In this document: positions 12,696 through 25,698 of the stretch, one piece after another | How the letters are laid out: each line of letters opens with the position of its first letter | Position numbering within the stretch: position 1 is the first letter of the stretch | Source: Trochalopteron elliotii | Lineage: Eukaryota > Chordata > Aves > Passeriformes > Leiothrichidae | Length of the DNA stretch: 64,000 nt | NCBI GenBank assembly: GCA_024734555.1 | Contig: JANPWX010000209.1 | Span: 726,407 to 790,406, forward strand | Direction of reading: 5' to 3' | Translations under genes and position numbers: made by a program | Notes under the pieces: model-generated | What the model saw: the letters and a program-made list of their open reading frames with translations, nothing else | Told to the model about the DNA's origin: nothing | The model's database searches: none

Positions 12696-14912
12696 GTAGG
12701 GGATGATCCCTTCCATGCCCTTCTTATCATGACACAGCTTGTTATGTTCTACCTGATGGATGTGGCATTTAGGGTTTTGATTTGGGTTTGTTATTTGGTC
12801 TTTTTACAATACTGGTCCTAGTTAAAGAAGTTAGGGGCTTTTTTCCCATCTTACAGACTAGAGAAAATTGTAAGAAATACTAAGAAATTCTACTTGCAGC
12901 TATGTGAACAAGGAAAAATTGGATTTAAGTCATCCCAGGCTCTAGCTCTGCCAAGTAAGCATTTGTGGTTGACATGCCCCATACTTTACAAGGCAATGGA
13001 AGGTAATGTGACAAGCACCACAGTTCTGAGAAAGATAGAGACTTTTTTTTATTATGGCGGAAGTTTAAAGCATATTTACGTAGAAAATCATGTTTGATTT
13101 CTTGTCTAAAAGTTACATTTCTATCAGACATGCTAATGTAATTCCTTAACAGTCTCTGACGTCCTGTGCTCAGCAAATTTTCTTGTTTATCAAGACCTGA
13201 ACAGATGAAATTTCTCACTGGATGTATTAGAAATTGATACATGCTTGAGTTTCCTTGAGTAGATATGTTGGCAAGTTCCCCTTAACTTGGCAAATGCATA
13301 ACTGATACTTTCTCCTAGCAGTAAACTCATTTTCTGAAATGAGTAAATAGATGTCAAAATTAAAGAACTTAAATGATATTTTGTTAGAAAGTGGTGGATT
13401 TTAACTGTCTTTTTTTTGCTCCCCACAATTTCTACACTATGGTTATTTTAACACCTTTGTGTTTAACGTAAATTTTGCTGTTTTATGAGTATGCACCTAT
13501 TTTTGTGAAGTGTAGTGATGCTGCTACTGATGTATATTGGTTTATATTATCATTGCAACAGCTTTTAGTGCCAGTAGCAGATGCTTCTTGAGTAAGATTG
13601 CTGTACTTTGTCTTTGAAAAATTGACTAGGTTGTGAGAACCCATCCACAGTGTTTTGCAAGTTGCAGTTTTGTACTTCTGCCTCAAGTGAATAGTATTCC
13701 TACCTACAAGTGATGCTGTGTTTGTATCCTATATCTTATTAGGGCATTTCTGACCATCTTCAGATGGTTCTAATTTCCTGAGACAGAACTAAACCTTACT
13801 GGGTTTTCATAGAGGAGAAATAGCCAGGTCAGGTGACTGTTTATCCCACAGGAGTTCACACAGCTTCATCATCTTCTTGGAGAGATTCCACTAAGAAAAA
13901 GATATAAAGCACGTACCCAGTGTTTAGCACTTTATAATTAAAGCATTAAGATTCAGCACTCTGAGCTCCCTGCCTTGGACTTGCAGATTATACCGACTTC
14001 TGACACTCATCCCCTATGGATTGTAGCTTGATGAGTGTTTATCAAGAGAAGAAATTGCCATACAATAGCTGTGGTTTCCTGATAATGTGTTGTTCTGTGA
14101 GTTTGTCTTCTGGAGTATTAGAATGCTTCAGTCTCACATAAGTGTGGAACTAGAGTGTCACAGAGATTGCTCCAAATCTTGTATTTCTAGACAGAAATGG
14201 AGGGACAACCTGGACAATCCATAACAATGAGCAAAAGCTTTGAGTTCACAGAACATACATGTTCCAACAGTGAATAGATAGTGTTACTTAGAGAATTAGA
14301 TGTGGTATAAAATGAATGAAAACTTGGTAGCTTGCAAGAGTTTTGGATATTATTTACAAAGCTATAAAAACTGTCGAGTTTATTCCTGCCAGGCAGGTCA
14401 GTTTGCTGTGGGAATGACTGAAATGGTGATGCCTGTGAGTAGTGTCCATCGTGAAGTCTGTTCTGTGAGGGAGGACAGGCTTCTTGGACAGTGACTTACC
14501 TTTTTTTGCTTTCACTGCCATCCACAGCACAGCCTTCTGAGTGGATAACATTGTGCTTCAATAGCATTTCTCTTTTCCTTTCTGAATCCCAAAATGATGT
14601 AATTGTTCTTTTCATATTTAAGCTCCCTGTATCTCCCACACTTCTCCTGTTCACCCATTTCTTTTGTGCTACAAAGTGCTAAAACAACATTCTGTCCCCT
14701 CTGCAAACACAAGCACTTGCTCTCTCTCACTTTTACAGTTTCAGGGGATGGGAGGTGATTTTGTTGTTAGACAGTGCTTCATCAGTCTGCTGGCAGCTGG
14801 AGGAGTCTGAAATTTGGCTTCATCCAGCTGAACCAAGAAGTTGGTCTTCCGAGGTTCTGTTTAGCTGCCTGTAAGTATGGAATACTCACAGTGTTGGTTG
14901 TGCTCCTTGCAG
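12696..14912 (+). other. ATF7IP: ATF7IP intron
   Basis: A 2.2 kb AT-rich intron. No repeat, RNA gene or further exon was recognised in it. Confidence 0.85.
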
Positions 14913-15022
14913 GTGTGACTGTGCGAATGCCTCAGACAACCTACGTGGTGAACAACGGGCTGGCTCTGGGCTCTGGAGCTCCTCAGCTCACGGTACACCA
15001 TCGACCACCACAAGCGCACACT
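14913..15022 (+). CDS. ATF7IP: ATF7IP exon (VVNNGL..LTVHHRPPQ block)
   Basis: A 110-base exon, phase 1 in and phase 0 out, with acceptor CCTTGCAG and donor ACACT|GTGAGT. It encodes VTVRMPQTTYVVNNGLALGS and then APQLTVHHRPPQAHT, conserved with human ATF7IP. A longer frame reads through the donor but loses similarity at once, so the splice at 15022 is preferred. Confidence 0.96.
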
Positions 15023-16421
15023 GTGAGTGGGGCTTTCCAATCACCTGATGCAATGTACAGCCTTGCCTCTGCACTGGGACTCTCAGGCTGCTCTTAGTGT
15101 GAGCTGCAGAACAGTGAAATGCCTTGACACTTCTCAGCCAGTTCACATACATGGCACCACCCAGTCACCCACAGCAACTCCTGCCCAGAATCAGAATGGT
15201 AAAAGCTGTACAGTCTGTTAGCTCACCCTGGCCTTCTCCAAATTACCAGGAGAACATACTGAAAATTAGTGCATGAGTTGTCTGCAGGTGACTCATGGAG
15301 TCAAGGGTACAGAAGAACTGCCAGTAAAATGTTTAGTCATGGTTTGGCTATGAATTGGGTGACCAGTTTTCAGTACAGCTGTTTGCAGAACTAAGGTAGG
15401 AGAACAAGGCACTGACCAAATCTCCAAGGTTGCCAACTCCAGAGGTTTTTAGTCAGTGTTGGGGGTGATTACTTCTGCATCACTTAAAACCCCTTTTGGT
15501 AAAAATTTGAGAATTTTCTCTGACTCATTTAATATAATTTCAAATACGTTGCTTGTTACACTCACTGTTGGGCAGTCACTTTACTTATGGTGTCCTGAAA
15601 TGATAAATACATTGCCAAGAAGGTGACTTACCATCCTTTCATCTGGACACCATCAACTTAATGCGCTCTCCAGTGATAAATAAAGAGAATAAATAGAGCA
15701 AATAACCACATCGAACACTTAAGGTGCCAAAAACTACACCAGATTCCAACCTGAAAGATCTCAGGCTTGAAGCACTGTAACTACATTCCTAAATTCATCT
15801 TAACGAATATAAATGAGAGACCTAGGACTGTTTTTGCTGTATAAAAAAGAAGTATCACTGGAAAGACACATTTGTGTCCTCATTTCAAAATTTTCTGGGA
15901 AGCGAGGCTGAGCTTTTGTGATCAATTTAAGGTGATAGGGTAATGGGGCCACATAGATTCTTTCTTCCTTTTGTGACTGAATACCTCTGTGTAGAAAAGA
16001 TGGTGAGCTGTCAGTTTAATGCCCTGCCTGGGGTGTTGGGTACTGTGGGAAAAGGAGTGCAAACATAGATTGGCTCAAAGTCATGGTGAACCTGCTTGCT
16101 CGGTCCTGGTAAAGGACACAGTGTTGAGTTCATTGCCTCCTGGCTGGGAAGCAAAGAAGATACAGGGAAATTACTGTAGCAATGATCCTTTGCACAACTA
16201 GGTATTTATAGGAGAATAACTTATGAATTTATAACATCCTTGGTCCCACCCCTTCTAATCATTTGCTGCTGCTGCCTTGCCTCTGCACACAGGACTGAGA
16301 ATTGTGATGGCTGGGTGATTGCAGGCTCATCTGTTTCCCATTACCTGGGGAATGATGAATTAAAGCCTCCTTGCATTGCTGTAGATTCTGACCTTTCTCT
16401 TATTGCTCTTATGCTGCTTAG
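15023..16421 (+). other. ATF7IP: ATF7IP last coding intron
   Basis: A 1.4 kb intron that ends in a pyrimidine-rich stretch and CTTAG at 16417-16421. No other feature was recognised. Confidence 0.88.
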
Positions 16422-16838
16422 GAGCCACCGCGCCCTATACATCCTGCCCCACTTCCAGAGGCACCACAGCCACCACGTCTGCCCCCCGAAGCTGCCAACA
16501 CTTCTCCACCTCAAAAGCCACAGCTGAAACTGGCCCGGGTACAGAGCCAGAATGGGATTGTGCTGTCATGGAGCGTGATGGAGGTGGACCGGAGCTGTGC
16601 CACTGTGGACAGTTACCACCTGTATGCCTATCATGAGGACCCCAGTGCTACCATGCCCTCACAGTGGAAGAAGATCGGAGAGGTGAAGGCGCTGCCGCTG
16701 CCCATGGCATGCACTCTGACACAGTTCGTGTCTGGCAGCAAATACTACTTTGCAGTCCGGGCTAAGGATATCTATGGACGCTTTGGACCCTTCTGTGACC
16801 CCCAGTCCACAGATGTGATCTCTTCCCAGAGCAGTTAA
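16422..16838 (+). CDS. ATF7IP: ATF7IP terminal coding exon with fibronectin type III domain
   Basis: This last coding exon has 138 codons plus TAA. It starts [19 protein letters not shown], continues with a short Pro-rich linker, and then reads [16 protein letters not shown], which begins the C-terminal fibronectin type III domain. The domain contains [33 protein letters not shown] and [19 protein letters not shown], the usual FN3 strand pattern with Tyr and Trp core residues. It ends DVISSQSS. In mammals this C-terminal domain binds MBD1 and other chromatin factors. The domain is nearly identical to the human one as I recall it. The whole domain sits in one uninterrupted exon. The exon is more GC-rich than the flanking introns, as expected for constrained coding sequence. 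Confidence 0.98.
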   Translation, partial: EPPRPIHPAPLPEAPQPPRLPPEAANTSPPQKPQLKLARVQSQNGIVLSWSVMEVDRSCATVDSYHLYAYHEDPSATMPSQWKKIGEVKALPLPMACTLTQFVSGSKYYFAVRAKDIYGRFGPFCDPQSTDVISSQSS

Positions 16839-19800
16839 ACTAGAGATCTTTGGACCCTTTAAACCTATCCTGCTATTAAGAATTTCCTGAGTTTTGGGAG
16901 GAGTTGATCCCATGCATGTAACTCACCTTTAAACCCACTCTGCAGGATTATTTTAGACAGTCGTGTGATACACTACATGCATTCAGAACCAAAAGAAAAA
17001 TAAAGTCTGACCTGCAGCAAGAGAGCCTGTTTTTTCTAAATAATTCATGTCATTGGCCATTTGAAAATTCTGTTTTTCCTTCCATGACAAGTGTTCTACC
17101 TAGATACCTGCTATCCTTTATCCAAGAGCATCCTGAATGCCTGGGATTCTGCTTCAGAGTGGAAACAAAATAGTAAATTACAGCTTGTCTGAAGTAAAAC
17201 ATACACATCTGTAATGTCTATTGAAACACCAACACAAGGGCAAGAATGATCTGCCTCTTGCCCCCAGCATTCTATGAGCAGGCTGTGACATGAAGTGTGA
17301 TTCAAGGTCTCACTTTTTGTACTGGAGGCTTGAATGGTCTGGTCTTACCTTACAAACTGTAATAAGCTCTCTGAGGGGAGGGAAGGGAACTTGAGTCTGG
17401 CTAGGAACCTGTGTAAATTTGGAGGTAGTGGGAAAAAAAAAGGTAAATTATCCCACAACCTTCTACCTCTTTTAAGTAAGAATGCTCCTCTATTTTCACC
17501 ATCCTCCCCTACTCACTGTGGGAGCATTCCCAGATCAGATCTGAAACCTGTAAAGACTGCATTCGCACCTCTCTAGTTCAGACAGTTTCTCTGTCCCTCC
17601 CCTCATACATCCAGCCCTATTTTTTAGGTTTATTTTGTGCCTTAAAGAATAATTTCAGAAATAAAATGTAGCCAGAATACCTTGTGGTGTTCTTTTACTT
17701 GCTTGGAGTTATTTTTCCCTTTACCCTTCTGATCTTTTATCAGTGCTTCTCATTTTCCAGGCCTGCAGTAACTAGTATTTCCGTAAAGACAAGAAAGTGT
17801 AACATCTGCTAATGGTGAATTTGTTCTTATCTGCAGTATCACTCAACCCCTTCCCTACTGTAATTCCTGAGTAGTTGTTTTTGTCCTGTCAATAATATTG
17901 AGTATACAGACATTATTTTCCATCAGAGCCTTTCCTGGTTCTTTTGGCAAATCTGTATGCTGCAATTTAGCCAAAGAAGAAACCCCCGTGGTGCAGTGCC
18001 ATGAAAGCTTCTACCTCTTTGCACTCGTTTGGATACTTAGTGAGTACAAAAGGAGCTGGCTTCCTAGTGTGCTTCTCTCTCCCATCACCTGCCTGCCTCT
18101 GCAGAAAGCAAACACAGCCAAGGAGGTTCAGAAACTATTTTAGACACTGGCCTAAACCTTGTGAGCGATTGCAAATGTTAATAGATGCTTTCATGATGTT
18201 TCTGAGCTGAGAAAAGAAACTGGTGCATCTCCCCTGCTGTCATTGACATGTTAAACTTGCTTTTTGCAAGACAAAATTGTAATGCACCTGGACAAGAAAA
18301 TAGATGCAAGGTTTTAATTTTAGCAATTTTCAGTTGCATTCCTGCCCCATAGAACCAAACAGTGGGTTTAGAGGGGAAAGAATATTTTTTAATCCACTTC
18401 ACCATATAGCAAAACTGCAGAGTATGACATTTTTTCATTTCAATGCTCTTTTTCTCAAAACCAAGTTGTTGAAGTGTGAAGCAAGATTGAAGAAATGTCA
18501 GAGAGAAGTTAAATCCCTAAACAGGGCTGATGAAATATGCTTTGAGATTATGGATTCTGTTGTTCCTTTTTTTAGAGCCTTTACACTGAAAGAAATGGCA
18601 ATGTAGACCTCTGTCTGGTTTACTGCACTACTTCATGTAGCTGGTAGTGTCACTTCTCTCAGGTGAGTAATGGATATCCTCTGTATGGAAACTTGCATTT
18701 AAAGGTATAGCAGTCCTGTTGATTTGGGCAAGCAAAAATTCTGGCTAAATCCAAGTATCCTCAGAGAAGATTCACACCATGTATGAACAGTGTGTAGCTT
18801 TTCCTTTGAACTGCAGTTTTCCCCGTATTTCTGGTGCCAGTTATCAAAAATGCCTTGAATTTTTCTGTGTTTAGTAAATGTTTTTGTTTGCTTATTTTAA
18901 GGAATGATTACTTAATAATGCATTTAGTCTATTTATGGAAATAGACTTAATTTGGGTTCTTATAAAGAGTTCTGTAATAGATATTAGAACAGTTGTTTCC
19001 AGTTGATGGCTGTCAAGTCTTTGGGCAATTTTTAATGTGTCTTTGAGGTGGTACCAAAGAGCTATTGGCCATATCAGTACTATGAAATTTTACAGTTTGA
19101 AAGTTAAAATAAACATCAGGATACAACCTAGAACTTATTTCATTTATTTAGTTGTGATTCCAGCCCAAACTATACATGAGCTTTGTTAGAGCTTGAGCTT
19201 CCATTTAGATATCCCTTGTTCTTAGTTTTGTCTCCTTTGGGATAGGCAGGGGGTGCAATTAGAGTATTTTCTGCATTAGAGTATTTTCTTTCCTCCAGTG
19301 GGGGTGTTAATAGGGATGGTCTGTCATTCCATTTGGAGGTTTTGTGCGCTGCACCTTTAGAGAAAGAAGATTCATTTTTATTTACTAAAGATTTAGTTCA
19401 CTGAACTGCCTGTAAAAACTGGCTTCTGTCTTAACAGATCCACTTCTGGTCTGTTAACAGATCTCTTAACAGATCCACTTCTGGCAGCAGTTCTGGGTTT
19501 GTGGCAGGATTTTATGAGACACCCTTGTTGACCAAAGACATCACAGCTTTGGGGTGAAAGATTACTTCCCTGTTGTTTTATCCCAGTAGGGCAGTTAAAG
19601 GTCTGATTTCAGTATCTTGAGCAAGTACTGGTGGAGAAGTATGTGATAAAGCATGGCTTGATTTTGAGGTGCCTAGTTTGGTGTGGAGACCTCCAAGGGA
19701 GCTGGTCCCTAAATCACTGATACCCAGAGAACTATGCCAGTTTTGTGCAGTCACTGTCACTGTGGATCTGATCTCTGCATTGAGTTTGCTAACAAACACG

Positions 19801-21419
19801 AGTAGTGCTCAATTCCTTACCTCATAGCAGTTTAGCCCATGTAGTCAAATGGCTGATGGTTTTATTATCCTTTACCTCCCAGAGAGATTAAAACTATTGA
19901 GAAACTTTCTGCTAGCAACAATCAATCAGAAACAATTTATTTCATTTACAGACTTTATTTGAAAGTATTTCCAAAATATTTGGCAACATTCAGTACAGGT
20001 GTGGTAATACTGTACTTCTAGACTGGTCTCTTCATTAATGAAAAGTGTCAGTTGCTCAGGCCTTCCAATAATCCACTTTTAAATGTGCTAAAAATTTCTC
20101 TATGGCTTTTAAAACCAAGTGTTTGGTTTGGTTTCTTCTCTGCCCTTAATGCAAGTTTTTCCATCTTTCAACATCTTGGTATAAAGTTGTTCCTAACTGT
20201 GTGTCTGAATTCTGTGATTCTGTGTTTTGCTGCTGCCTCTGGGTACTTTCAGCTGTACTGCCTTGGACTGAGTTACACGTGTTTTTGCAAACAGCATTGA
20301 CTACAGCTCTGTTTTCCATCCTCATTCACTTTCTGGTGTGTTTTAGGTTTGAGTTTTTTCTCTGTGTTATACAAGGGCATCTGGATGTCCAGGCTGAAAG
20401 TAATTTGAGTTAGTTCATCTACTTGGAAAGGAGCCCTGCTGTGGAGTGCTGATGACAAAATAGTGTTCAGTATTTCTCCTAGTTACAGCTTCACTGGCCT
20501 CTTTTATATTGCTGTATGACTAAAAAAAGTCATTGGGTACAAAAACATAAATGCTAGGAGGGGATATACTGCAGGTATAGCATCTGTACTGTCTCCAGTG
20601 GCAGCTTCAGAAAACAGGGATGCAGATCTCTCAGCCTGTAATTCTTTCCATGCTCTGAGCAGCTTCCCTATGCATTGCTCTGACGTTGCTCCTTGGAATT
20701 GTTTGTGCTGCCTTTGGCCATGTTAAATCATTGAGCACAAGCACTGAGACACCCATTCCCAAGGTTCTTAGCACAAGGCCAGAAACACCCATGATGTTCT
20801 CCCTGTAAAATTAAGGGGTCTTACCCTGCTTCCTTTGAAAACAAAGGCAAAGCACCTCAGTCTTCACTGGGACCATGACTCAGCTCAGTAGTAGCATCTG
20901 AACATCATTTTGTACTGTAACATAAATACCCACTTCAGCCCTTCCTTGATGCTGTCTTAAATGTACAGTAAATAAAAAATTATATGTAGGGATGGGTCAC
21001 GTCTGTTCCTGAGGCAGCCATTCTCCAGGAGGAGTATTGCATACACTGTCCAAAATCAAGTTGTGATTCTGCCTTCTTTTACACCCTTTGAGTATTCTCC
21101 TTTTGTCAAAAATACCTATGCAGATATTTTAAATAGAAGCTTGATATATTAAATATATATTTTTTTAATTTGTTGATTTGGGTAGGGGTGGGCATTGTAT
21201 GAAGACACTGGAGGGAGAAGAGATCAAATGACACTAAGCCAGCCCTGCCATGCAAATGTATTTCCTTCCAAACACATTCTGAGAGGAGAAGGAAAAAATT
21301 AAGGCTAGGTAGGAGAAAGCAAATCAATGAATTTTCCTTTTCATCCCTTTTAAGTTAAAAAAGACATCTTTCTCATTGTCATTAGGCAGGCTGAGCATTG
21401 TTTTCTTCTTCTTCTCTTT

Positions 21420-21512
21420 TATATACATATGCATATGCCTATATATATGTATAGATGTGTGCATATACACACACACACATATATATACACACACACATAT
21501 ATATGTATCTGT
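21420..21512. repeat. TA/CA dinucleotide microsatellite
   Basis: Interrupted alternating TA, TG and CA runs, including CACACACACACATATATATA and a second CACACACACATATATAT run. Such alternating purine/pyrimidine tracts are usually length-polymorphic. It lies in the inferred ATF7IP 3' UTR. Confidence 0.9.
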
Positions 21513-21841
21513 ACTGCTGTGTTAAATTAATAGGGTGTAGCTGTAAATAAGATAGCTGGCTAGTAGTTGTTCAGGGATTCCTGTTCAGCTTTAGTAATTT
21601 ATTTGCTAGCAGAAGTCAAATGTGCAAAATCTTTTGTTGGAAAACTCCCAAATCTCATTTCTTGTTTTGTTTTGCAGCTAGACTTGTAAATACAAAAGAA
21701 AAAAATGTAGGACTGATTTAATGTCCAACTTTAACTGGGCAGTTGCCAGCTTTCCCCATTTTTGTATGTACTGTAGATTAGTGTGTGTCTCTGTTAACTG
21801 TAGTGGGGTTTTGTCTGACAAGCCTGGAATTTATACTTTGA

Positions 21842-21847
21842 AATAAA
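21842..21847 (+). terminator. ATF7IP: Candidate distal ATF7IP poly(A) signal
   Basis: A canonical AATAAA, followed after about 20 bases by a T/G-rich downstream stretch (TTTTAACATTTTGAGTCATT, then TGTGCTT). It is the last strong + strand signal before the intergenic region. Confidence 0.6.
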
Positions 21848-21865
21848 ACTACTGGGTTTTTAACA

Positions 21866-24800
21866 TTTTGAGTCATTTGTGCTTAGTTCCTGACACCTCA
21901 GGAGGCAACTCTCAAAAAAGAGCCCAGAGCCTGCTCCTCCTCTTCAGAGGTGTTACCACCTTGCTCAGGTAACACTGAGTAGCAAGGATTTGGCTCTTGG
22001 TCATTCCCAGGGAGTCAACTGCATGGTGCTGCCCTCACAAAAGCAAAAAAACAAAGCAATGCTGTAACTTCTGGAAAGGTGCCTTCCATGCATTTCTGCA
22101 AAGCATGGACAGACAAAATAAAGTGACTCACATGCCAAAGTTGCTTCAAATGAGTACAGGAATGGAAATCCAGTTGTTGTTGCTGCTTTCCTAGCCCTCT
22201 GAGATCCAGGGTTTGACCTCTGAAGCAATGGTCATTCTTTCAGCAAGAGGCTTTGGATAAAGTACCAGAGCTTTTCAGAGCACCCTTCAAGCATGAGGGC
22301 CCACTCACCTGGCCAGGGAGCAGCTGCTGTGCACAATATGAAGTGCATCACTCAGGGATAATGAAACCAGGATTAATAAAAGTGTGTTTCAGTGCAGGTA
22401 TTATGAAGGGCTCTGCACCCCACTCAGCTGCCTCAAGGGTAGAAGTCAGGAACACCGCCATGACAGCTGTTGTGTAACTCATATGGGACCAAAAAAGAGC
22501 TGGGCTAGAAGGCAGTCTGGGAAAATCTGCCTCTTAGACCCAACGCTGCTGCCAAATTGTAGAGAACTCAAAGTACTTAGAACATGGAGTTATGACATGC
22601 CTACCCTGAGTTAGTGCTGAGCCTGTACTTCAAGGGCATATAATTAATTTGTGATGGTAATAATTAGTTTCCGTGCACTTACTAAAATTTGCTTCAGGTC
22701 ACTGACCAGAAGATGATGGACTCTTGTGAAGTGATGCCTCAGCACAATCCCACTTGAAAGTCCTGAGTTTCTCAAACTGCCTATTTAGACTAAGAGCATA
22801 TGTACTGCACATAGTGCAGAGCCTGTGTTTTATCATCAAATACAGCATAACAACTCTGCTCAAGCACTGCTCTAAGTGAGGTTCCTGCTGAAGAAGAGTA
22901 AAATTAGAACGTGAACATGCAGAACACTCACTGCTGCAGGGTAGCTCCGATACACACTCCATGGTAGCTCTGGAAGTAAGTGCTACAGCCCCAGAGTAGA
23001 ATGTACAAACACTGAAGTGGATTTCTGCACAACACTGATGCTTCTGCTAAGGAAACTGAAAAGACCCCAGCAGTTGGCTGGGAACCAAATCTGAGCCAGC
23101 AGCACAGCACCAGGATACTGGCAAAGGAGTGCTGTTCATTCCTCCCTGAAGTACTGTGCAGCCTGGCCTGGACAGGCACTGATAAGGCCTTGCCCAGGTG
23201 TCTCCTGCTAGAGAGAGGATGCTGTGACAGACTGTGGCCCCGTAAGAGCTGAGGCTGTGCAGAGTATGACCACTAGAACCAGGGAGGGTGAGTTTACCAT
23301 CCCCCTTTTCTGAAACTCAGTAGCAAAGCATGTGAAAGCTTGCAGTATATGTGACAATTTTGATGGTTCTGCTGAGTCATGTCCTCTAGGCATTTACTGA
23401 AGAGAAATTTTCATTATGGCAAGAGAGATTTATCACAACCACCTGCCACTTCCATCCCCACAAATTAAGTCCCAAACCTGGAAACCTGAAGTTAAGAGTC
23501 AGAAGCCACAGGACTTGGGAAAACCTGGAAGCAGGGTATGAAAAAGGTGGCAACTTCTGCCAAAAATCCTCTGCTTAGAGCATACCTTCCTATTTTTATT
23601 CCAAGTGGGATCTGCAGAAGGAAATAAGATACTCAGAGATCTTTAAATTTCATGTAGCTGTCAGTTCTTTTGCACCTGCCTACAGGGCTATGCACCCCTA
23701 TCAAAGCCTCCTCTGGTCACTGATGCAGCTGTGCAGGGAAGAGGAGCTAGACCCAGGGCTGTGGTCAGGACTGGCAGATGAACTCTGGCTGGCCTGGCAA
23801 CAAAGGAAGCACAAAGTACAGCACAGCAAGAGGAATGCAGCAGCCTTTAGCAGCACAACCAAAGGCAAAAGCAATAATCACAGTCACACGGATTGGAGCC
23901 CAAAGGCTCACAAAGTCCCATTGGTGTAAAAACTTAGTTACAGAAAGGGACTCCCAAAAGTAGAGCTCTGTTTTCCCCCAAGTGAGGGCTGGAGCACAAA
24001 TCAGGTCATACTCAGGGTAGGAAGCTCAAGGTGACAGGAGGGCAGAGCTGCCATTTCCAGGCATATTTATCAGGTCATAGACACATCAGAAGTGCCACAC
24101 AGCTCCACTTCCTGCAGGTGGAAGCATCTGGCTGTGCCCTGGGTAAAAAAAACTGTTCACTGCAGTCATCCATTGGCAATTTCCTGGTCCCTGGGGACCA
24201 ACTTTTAAACAGTACTTCTCAATTTGTATTTTTATGTAAAACTGTGTGAAAAAGCAGTAAATACATGCTGCAATGTTGCTGCATTGTCTAGGAGTGACAG
24301 TGAAGTCAAACCATCCTCCAGTCCCTCTGTACTTCCAGTTTCAAACAAGCAGCTGGTTCTTGGTCCTCTGCTTGCTGCCAGCTCAGATCCTTGCACTGCT
24401 CATTGTGACCCAGCTCCATTCTTTAAGTGTCCTCCTTAATGCCTGCTGCAGCCTGTTCCATCCAGGTCAATTCAATCCAGCCTGTGGGAGTGGCCCTACC
24501 ACCACGTGAAGGAGGTCTGTGCACACAGCATCTCACACCTACCTCAGCAAACTAATCACTTCAGACCCTTCATGGATTATTTCATCGTCAACAACAGCAG
24601 TAACTTCTGGTCTCCCTCTTCCCTTGGCAAAAATCACCCTTACCATGACAGCCAGATATTTAGGTAGAACCTCATCCATATTGCCATAACTTGCTCACTT
24701 CCCCATCACACAAGCTAAACTCTAGAGGCTTCATTAAAACCTCACACTGCTCATCATTCTTCACCTTCATAACACAGTGCAGTGCTGTGCACTGTTTAGC

Positions 24801-25610
24801 TTGGACCATCAAGGACATGAGGAAAGAGCTGTTTGTTTTACTTAATTACACATAGAACATCCAGCACAAAACAGCCCAGTGACTCAACTCCTTGGTGTAA
24901 ACACAGGTAACTAAGAGTAATGCACACAGCCCTGGCCCTCAGAGCCATCTATCTCACTGTCACATTCCCCTGCCACAGCTGAGAGAGCAGGCAAAGATGG
25001 CACTTTCCATCTGCATGGGCTGATTTCTTCCAAGAGAGAAATCCCTTGTAAAAGATCCATTGCATCACGTTTCCGTCCCTGCAGCCTGGGGTAGGGGCAA
25101 TTCCAAAGCATCAGGCTGCTTCCCTTCATCCTCTTTTGCAGCCTGACATTGCAAGCTGCTTTGGCCACACAAAGGAAGTCTTGACAATGCCACTGAAAGT
25201 CACATCCTGTACAGAACAGACTGATCTGCCATGGAGAACACAGGGTTGATGGGAAGAAACTTGCAGCACACTACTCAGACAAAAGGCAGACATCAAGCCA
25301 GCACTGAGGTAAGGCCATCATGGCCCAAAGCAGTCACCTGGCTCAACCCAGTCCTGGAGACAGGTCCCTTGTTGCTACAAGAAATAGATGACTCTCACTG
25401 GTGGCATTGCTCCTCACTCCTGCTCTGGGAACAGCTGCGATGATGGCTCAGATCAACAGAAAGCTGTGCCACCTGCTTCTCAATCCTAATCAAAGGAAGG
25501 GCCACCCAAACAGCTCAGAAGAAAGGAACATGCTTTGGGTTGCAGAGAAGCAGCCAATATCAGTACAAAGTACCTAGAAGGCAGGACATGGGAAGGCAGG
25601 TACAAGGCAC
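21866..25610. other. Intergenic region between convergent ATF7IP and PLBD1
   Basis: About 3.7 kb between the two inferred 3' ends. It is moderately GC-rich compared with the introns. Several open frames of 70-90 codons occur on both strands, but none shows a domain, splice pattern or similarity I recognise. No tRNA, CR1 or LTR was seen. Part of it could be an extended 3' UTR of either gene. Confidence 0.6.
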
Positions 25611-25633
25611 AGGGATGTGGACATCTAGGTCAA

Positions 25634-25639
25634 TTTATT
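25634..25639 (-). terminator. PLBD1: PLBD1 poly(A) signal
   Basis: AATAAA on the - strand (TTTATT on +), about 60 bases after the PLBD1 stop codon, giving a very short 3' UTR. A T/G-rich stretch follows downstream. Confidence 0.75.
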
Positions 25640-25698
25640 ACACAAGAAACAAAATTTCCATTAAAAAAAAAATCCACTTGTGGATATTGATGCTGGTT

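Larger units (their letters stand above)
16839..21865 (+). other. ATF7IP: Probable ATF7IP 3' UTR
   Basis: About 5 kb of non-coding sequence follows the stop codon. Candidate AATAAA signals lie at 16999, 17660, 19108, 20971 and 21842. The last is the best supported: it has a T/G-rich downstream stretch, and no similar signal follows it before the PLBD1 end. I therefore infer a long 3' UTR with possible alternative poly(A) use. It holds a duplicated 20-mer (19430 and 19464), a CA/TA microsatellite (21420-21512) and two Pumilio-type motifs. Its extent is inference; transcript data were not available. Confidence 0.5.

Noticed and set aside
24911..25168. An 85-codon - strand frame in the intergenic gap
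   Set aside because: No domain, no conserved pattern and no splice context. It could be part of a longer 3' UTR but does not look coding.
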